The position numbers were made by a program, and so were the translations under genes. The notes under the pieces were generated by a model. That model was not told where the DNA came from, did not search any database, and worked only from the letters and a program-made list of their open reading frames with translations. From positions 1-9,200 of the forward strand of contig CAVIGM010000044.1 of assembly GCA_963642455.1 (NCBI GenBank): a stretch of 9,200 bases of DNA, in the 5' to 3' direction. Positions 6,481 to 9,200 of this stretch are shown here, piece by piece; positions within the stretch are counted from its first letter, which is position 1, and each line of letters starts with the position of its first letter. This stretch comes from Crickella sp963642455 (GTDB taxonomy: Bacteria; Bacillota; Clostridia; Peptostreptococcales; Anaerovoracaceae).

Positions 6481-6517
6481 TAGAGAAAATCGGGGCAAAA
6501 ATGGCCTATTTTCTCTA
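6481..6517. repeat. 37-bp palindromic repeat, copy 2
   Basis: Same 10-bp arms as copy 1, about 30/37 identical to it, starting 96 bp further on. The left flank TTGGTTCAGCAAAAAA (6465-6480) differs from that of copy 1 at one base, so copies 1 and 2 share a 53-nt module. The minus-strand reading again gives a hairpin followed by six T. Confidence 0.85.
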
Positions 6518-6541
6518 CTGACTACCGACTTAAGAAAGGAA

Positions 6542-6570
6542 GACCGAGCTTCGCTTGCCGAAGCTCGGTC
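6542..6570. other. Perfect 12-bp stem hairpin at the centre of the array
   Basis: GACCGAGCTTCG (6542-6553) and CGAAGCTCGGTC (6559-6570) are exact inverted complements with a 5-nt loop CTTGC. No T-run flanks it on either strand, so it is not a simple terminator. Its centre (6556) lies within 4 nt of the midpoint of the four repeat copies (6552.5). Confidence 0.8.
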
Positions 6571-6587
6571 AACTGACAACATAAGAA

Positions 6588-6624
6588 TAGAGAAAATCGC
6601 CTCAAAATCAGCGGATTTTCTCTA
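6588..6624. repeat. 37-bp palindromic repeat, copy 3
   Basis: Arms TAGAGAAAAT and ATTTTCTCTA are exact. The core is the most diverged but keeps CAAAATC at its centre. It starts 107 bp after copy 2. AACCAA at 6635-6640 on its right side mirrors the TTGGTT found on the left of copies 1 and 2. No T-run follows on either strand. Confidence 0.83.
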
Positions 6625-6683
6625 TAAATGACGAAACCAAGTTCCGCACGCCACATACCACGCGGCCTCGTAACGAAGAGGAG

Positions 6684-6720
6684 TAGAGAAAATCGGCCCG
6701 AAATCACTCGATTTTCTCTA
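6684..6720. repeat. 37-bp palindromic repeat, copy 4
   Basis: Exact 10-bp arms; the stem extends by CG pairing to about 12 bp. It starts 96 bp after copy 3 and is followed on the plus strand by seven T (6721-6727), so here the terminator-like direction is plus. It ends 49 nt before the rarD stop. Confidence 0.85.
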
Positions 6721-6769
6721 TTTTTTTGAATCCCAACGACTTGTGCGCGTCCCCTCACGATTTTGCGGA

Positions 6770-7666
6770 CTAATCTTGGTGTTGCATGCCTTTGAGCATC
6801 TTGTATTCTCCTACCGAGAAGAACGCGAGGCCTATCCAAATTATGCAGAAGCAGATTATCTGAACTATGTCCACCGACTCTCCGAGGAAAGAAATTCCGA
6901 CTATAAGCGCGATAGTTGGGCTGATATATTGCATCAATCCAATCAGGAAAACTGGCAGTCTGAGTGCGCCTGCCGCAAAAAATCCGAGTGGAATAAGTGT
7001 TACGATTCCGCAAGCATAAAGAGCTATATATTGGCCAGTTGATGCGACCGAAAGTGCGCCCATGCCTTTGGCCTCAAGATATATAACTGCCACAAGCGCA
7101 AAAGGTGCGAACCAAATCGTTTCATATAGAATCGAAATCAGTGGTGGCTGCTCAACCGATGACTTGATTGCCGTGTAAATTGTGAACGAAAGTGCAATCA
7201 GAAGAGCGAGCTTAGGAACATCACCGAAGTGGATGATTATGATGATTACCGCAATCAGCGCTAGAACCAAAGCGGTGAGCTTGTATTTAGTTATCGATTC
7301 CTTGAAGATGATAATGCCGACAAGGCAAATCATCAGCGGCTCAATATAGTAGCCGAGTGCGCTCTGCACAACCTGTCCGATATTAACCGTGTAGATATAT
7401 GTGCTCCAGTTGACTGTGATGATTGCGCCTGCCGCAAAATATCTGAGCCTTGTCTTTCTGTCACGAAGCGGCTCGATTATTCTTTGCAAGCCGTACTTGG
7501 CCCATGCAGCGATGAACGCGTAAAGAGCAACAAGAAAAATTCTATACAGAATTATCACCCATGAATTTATAGGTCTTAGCGCCTGCCAATACGCGGGCAG
7601 CACGCCCCACATCAGCATACTTACCAGCATTGCAAGCAAACCTTTCTTGTATTCTTCGTTCTTCAT
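6770..7666 (-). CDS. rarD: RarD-type EamA family transporter
   Basis: This 298-residue inner-membrane protein belongs to the drug/metabolite transporter superfamily, with two EamA repeats and about ten hydrophobic segments. Several stretches match what I recall of Escherichia coli RarD: MWGVLPAYW near 19-27, NWSTYIYTVN near 86-95, SALGYYIEPL (RarD has SLGYFINPL), ETIW, GIVTLIPLGFFAAGALRL, QYISPT and IIWIGLAFF. RarD is named for chloramphenicol sensitivity; its physiological substrate is not established, although amino acid or metabolite export is likely for relatives. Length is normal. AGGAG lies 9 nt before ATG. The stop is TAG at 6770-6772, and downstream lies the repeat array. No clear promoter lies directly upstream, so it may depend on read-through past the structured region at 7707-7784. 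Confidence 0.88.
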   Translation of the reverse strand: MKNEEYKKGLLAMLVSMLMWGVLPAYWQALRPINSWVIILYRIFLVALYAFIAAWAKYGLQRIIEPLRDRKTRLRYFAAGAIITVNWSTYIYTVNIGQVVQSALGYYIEPLMICLVGIIIFKESITKYKLTALVLALIAVIIIIIHFGDVPKLALLIALSFTIYTAIKSSVEQPPLISILYETIWFAPFALVAVIYLEAKGMGALSVASTGQYIALYACGIVTLIPLGFFAAGALRLPVFLIGLMQYISPTIALIVGISFLGESVDIVQIICFCIIWIGLAFFSVGEYKMLKGMQHQD

Positions 7667-7706
7667 GTTCTATTGCTCCTTTCGTTGGATTTTCGTGTTC
7701 GTATAT

Positions 7707-7784
7707 AAAAAGCTCGGGGCGGCTCGCAGTTAGGGCCCGGTTCGAGTTCTCGGAGAAGCGAGTTCTCCAAGCAGGGCCCGAGCT
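7707..7784 (-). terminator. Structured terminator or attenuator between the C_GCAxxG gene and rarD
   Basis: Read on the minus strand, AGCTCGGG (7784-7777) pairs with CCCGAGCT (7718-7711), followed by a T-run and TATA. Inside are two GGGCCC palindromes (7774-7779 and 7733-7738) that can pair with each other, and a GGAGAA-CTCGC-TTCTCC hairpin (7751-7767). The nested stems make a branched structure unlike a plain terminator. It may end the upstream transcript or act as an attenuator for rarD. Confidence 0.5.
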
Positions 7785-7803
7785 CGCCTCGAATCCGTGG
7801 AAG

Positions 7804-8235
7804 TTACAGGCCTAATTCTGGGCCCAGAACTTTAATAACCGCCTCTACTCCGATTCTTATGCAGTCAGGGCAAGATGTCAGCGCAACGCCCGAACCTGCA
7901 CCCTTGATATCATAACAAATGATAGCCTGTGCGTTTTCCTTGAAATACGCAAGCATCTCTCTTGACTTAGCGGTAGTCTCCTTCTTCGTGCCGCCAGGAT
8001 TCTCTGTATCGCCGTCGCTTTTCAAAAGCCCTGCCACAAGAGCAGCACCGGAAAGCGCGCCGCATTGACCCTTAGCGCAGCCGAGGCCTCCGCCGAAGCC
8101 CTCTGCCATTTTATATAGAAGAGAAGCGTCCATTCCGAGCTCGTCCGCAAAAACGCAAGCTACAGACTGCGCGCAATTGTAACCTTCTCTGTGTAATTTC
8201 TGTGCGAGTTCAACCTTGTTCAAATTCTTGTCCAT
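7804..8235 (-). CDS. C_GCAxxG_C_C family protein (putative redox protein)
   Basis: This 143-residue protein matches the C_GCAxxG_C_C family, small cysteine-rich proteins common in anaerobes, with presumed redox or metal-binding roles but no defined reaction. Visible are YNCAQSV with Cys21, GFGGGLGC at 46-53, the CAKGQCGALSGA segment with Cys53 and Cys58, a later Cys in IICYDI and a C-terminal SCPDC pair. There is no signal peptide or membrane segment. The last conserved cysteines are present, so it is complete. The start has only a moderate ribosome binding site (AAGGATAGG before the ATG). It lies 51 nt after pgeF on the same strand; a shared transcript is plausible but a small hairpin (8266-8281) lies between them. 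Confidence 0.87.
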   Translation of the reverse strand: MDKNLNKVELAQKLHREGYNCAQSVACVFADELGMDASLLYKMAEGFGGGLGCAKGQCGALSGAALVAGLLKSDGDTENPGGTKKETTAKSREMLAYFKENAQAIICYDIKGAGSGVALTSCPDCIRIGVEAVIKVLGPELGL

Positions 8236-8265
8236 TATCGTACCTATCCTTTCTTGTATATTTGC

Positions 8266-8288
8266 CGGGCTTAGATGCCCGATTTTTT
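8266..8288 (+). terminator. Small hairpin with T-run between pgeF and the C_GCAxxG gene
   Basis: CGGGC (8266-8270), TTAGAT loop, GCCCG (8277-8281), then ATTTTTT on the plus strand. Both neighbouring genes are on the minus strand, where no T-run follows. It could stop antisense transcripts or simply be an intercistronic hairpin. The 5-bp stem is short. Confidence 0.3.
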
Positions 8289-9111
8289 ATTTCATAATGA
8301 TGCCGGCGCCCATGCGAAGCTTGGTTCCGCTGGCCCTATACGAGCAGAAAAGCTCCGGCTCGCAGCAGCTGCAATGCTCACTAATCGTGATATTTGCGCT
8401 TGGAATGCCAGCTTCCATGAGCATTCTGCGGTTGTATTCTTTGAGATTTATATAAAATTTCTCGCCCTTCTTGCTGTATTCGGGCTCCTTGAACATTTCG
8501 AAAACGTCTCTGTCGACCTCGAAGCAGCATTTGCTGATTGACGGGCCGATGTGCACATATATGTTCTTTGGATCGCAGCCGTAGACCTCTTGCAGCTTGA
8601 GTGCGGTGATTCTGCCGATTTCCGCGACCGTGCCCTTCCAGCCTGAGTGCACCATTCCGATTGCGCCGCGCACAGGATCATAGAAAAAAATCGGTGTGCA
8701 GTCGGCATGCATGCTCGTCAAAAGTACGCCTTTGATGTCGGTAATCGCTCCGTCGCTATCGACGTATTTGAGGCCGTTGCCGTTGCTGTTTGCGGCATCA
8801 TATTCGGGTGCGGTGTCGCCCGCCTTGTATTTTGCAATCTCGGCGTCGTCGATAACCATTATATTGGTCCCGTGCGTCTGCCAGTGTCCAACCGGAATAT
8901 AGCCGTCAGGCGCGATGGCTGCAAAAACCTCTTCGTCGAAATACGGCCAGCCCTCATGCGCAGCATATTTAGTTGTCATAAAAGCAGATACGCCCTCATG
9001 CTCTTGAAAAATCTTCAGATATTTCTTGTCAGCAGAAAGTGTTTCGAGCGCTTTGCTTGGTTTGCTTGCTTCGCTTGCCTTGTTTGCTTTGCTTGGTTCG
9101 CGTGTTTCCAT
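8287..9111 (-). CDS. pgeF: Laccase-domain protein PgeF/YfiH (peptidoglycan editing factor)
   Basis: This 274-residue protein is of the YfiH/YlmD/PgeF family, described as purine nucleoside phosphorylase/deaminase-like and as an editing factor removing misincorporated residues in peptidoglycan precursors. The metal site is intact: His80 in WQTHG, Cys138 in HADCTPI and His155 in VHSGWKGT, plus IGPSIS and the C-terminal CSCCEPELFCSYR motif. I start at ATG 9109-9111 because AAGGAG (9122-9127) is 10 nt upstream; a TTG at 9144 would add 11 residues with no better site. Residues 5-21 are a low-complexity Lys/Ala/Ser stretch before the conserved domain. The start is 1 nt after the stop of the preceding gene, so expression is likely coupled. 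Confidence 0.9.
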   Translation of the reverse strand: METREPSKANKASEASKPSKALETLSADKKYLKIFQEHEGVSAFMTTKYAAHEGWPYFDEEVFAAIAPDGYIPVGHWQTHGTNIMVIDDAEIAKYKAGDTAPEYDAANSNGNGLKYVDSDGAITDIKGVLLTSMHADCTPIFFYDPVRGAIGMVHSGWKGTVAEIGRITALKLQEVYGCDPKNIYVHIGPSISKCCFEVDRDVFEMFKEPEYSKKGEKFYINLKEYNRRMLMEAGIPSANITISEHCSCCEPELFCSYRASGTKLRMGAGIIMK

Positions 9112-9112
9112 C

Positions 9113-9200
9113 TTATATAAGCTCCTTATCCAAAAGGAAATCAATCACATTGATATTCAAAATGCCGTTATCATCATACCAACGCTTAGATGTATCTTTC
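9113..9200 (-). CDS. 3' end of an unidentified gene cut by the window edge
   Basis: The minus-strand frame is open from the window edge to TAA at 9113-9115 and gives 28 residues, with RWYDDNGI in the middle and ending FLLDKELI. The composition looks like a real soluble-protein C-terminus, and its end carries the ribosome binding site of pgeF with only 1 nt between stop and start, as in an operon. I do not recognise the family from so short a piece. The upstream part and start lie outside the window. Confidence 0.55.
   Translation of the reverse strand, partial: KDTSKRWYDDNGILNINVIDFLLDKELI

Noticed and set aside
6329..6631. 100-residue plus-strand reading frame
   Set aside because: It runs through the terminator and three palindromic repeats; its repeated NREN and RFSLL peptides are translations of the repeats, and it has no ribosome binding site.
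6385..6720. CRISPR array
   Set aside because: The four 37-bp units look periodic, but only the 10-bp arms are constant, spacers are 59, 70 and 59 bp, spacers carry flank repeats and hairpins, and no cas gene is present.
6522..7013. 163-residue minus-strand reading frame
   Set aside because: It overlaps rarD in another frame and continues through the repeat array; composition is unlike a protein and rarD is clearly the real gene.
7804..8235. Selenoprotein version of the C_GCAxxG family
   Set aside because: All expected cysteine positions are normal Cys codons and no in-frame TGA is needed.
8647..9120. 157-residue plus-strand reading frame ending in Phe/Ala/Cys repeats
   Set aside because: Antisense shadow of pgeF; the repeats reflect the low-complexity tail of PgeF.
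9112..9144. TTG start of pgeF at 9144
   Set aside because: It would run through the ribosome binding site and overlap the end of the preceding gene; the ATG at 9111 is better placed.

Overview
The window looks like chromosomal DNA of a strictly anaerobic, moderate-GC Clostridia-type Firmicute. The evidence is strong AGGAGG ribosome binding sites, a four-subunit ferredoxin-dependent 2-oxoacid oxidoreductase, a C_GCAxxG_C_C family protein and a RarD-type exporter. A relative of Mogibacterium or Eubacterium is my guess; no rRNA or other phylogenetic marker is present to fix it. I see no tRNA, insertion sequence, phage gene or CRISPR array.

Layout. (1) 3474 down to 8, minus strand: one operon with a good sigma-A type promoter (TTGATA-N17-TATAAT). 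Its order is a P-loop ATPase, a small 2x[4Fe-4S] ferredoxin-like subunit, then the alpha (VorB-like), beta (TPP) and gamma subunits of a 2-oxoacid:ferredoxin oxidoreductase. The enzyme would oxidise a branched-chain or related 2-oxoacid to its acyl-CoA and reduce ferredoxin. (2) 3355-3656: AT-rich divergent intergenic region with inverted repeats and a degenerate 10-bp periodic repeat. (3) 3657-4925, plus strand: a GT4-type glycosyltransferase with a duplicated Ser/Gly linker and no visible Shine-Dalgarno site. (4) 5086-6276, plus strand: a two-domain class II aldolase/adducin protein whose N-terminal half looks like a degenerate copy of the catalytic C-terminal half, followed by a strong terminator. 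(5) 6356-6736: a gene-free stretch with four 37-bp palindromic repeats at starts 96, 107 and 96 bp apart, with a perfect 12-bp hairpin near the centre. This is the least explained part of the window. (6) 6770-9200, minus strand: rarD, a C_GCAxxG_C_C protein, the laccase-domain protein PgeF/YfiH, and the 3' end of an unidentified gene.

How they fit together. The minus-strand operon is a coherent catabolic unit, and its leading ATPase may serve the oxidoreductase. The glycosyltransferase and aldolase point the same way but are separated by a likely promoter, so I do not claim a joint pathway. pgeF and the gene before it are translationally close (1-nt gap). The aldolase and rarD converge on the repeat array, so the array lies where two transcripts should end, and some copies have terminator-like T-runs.
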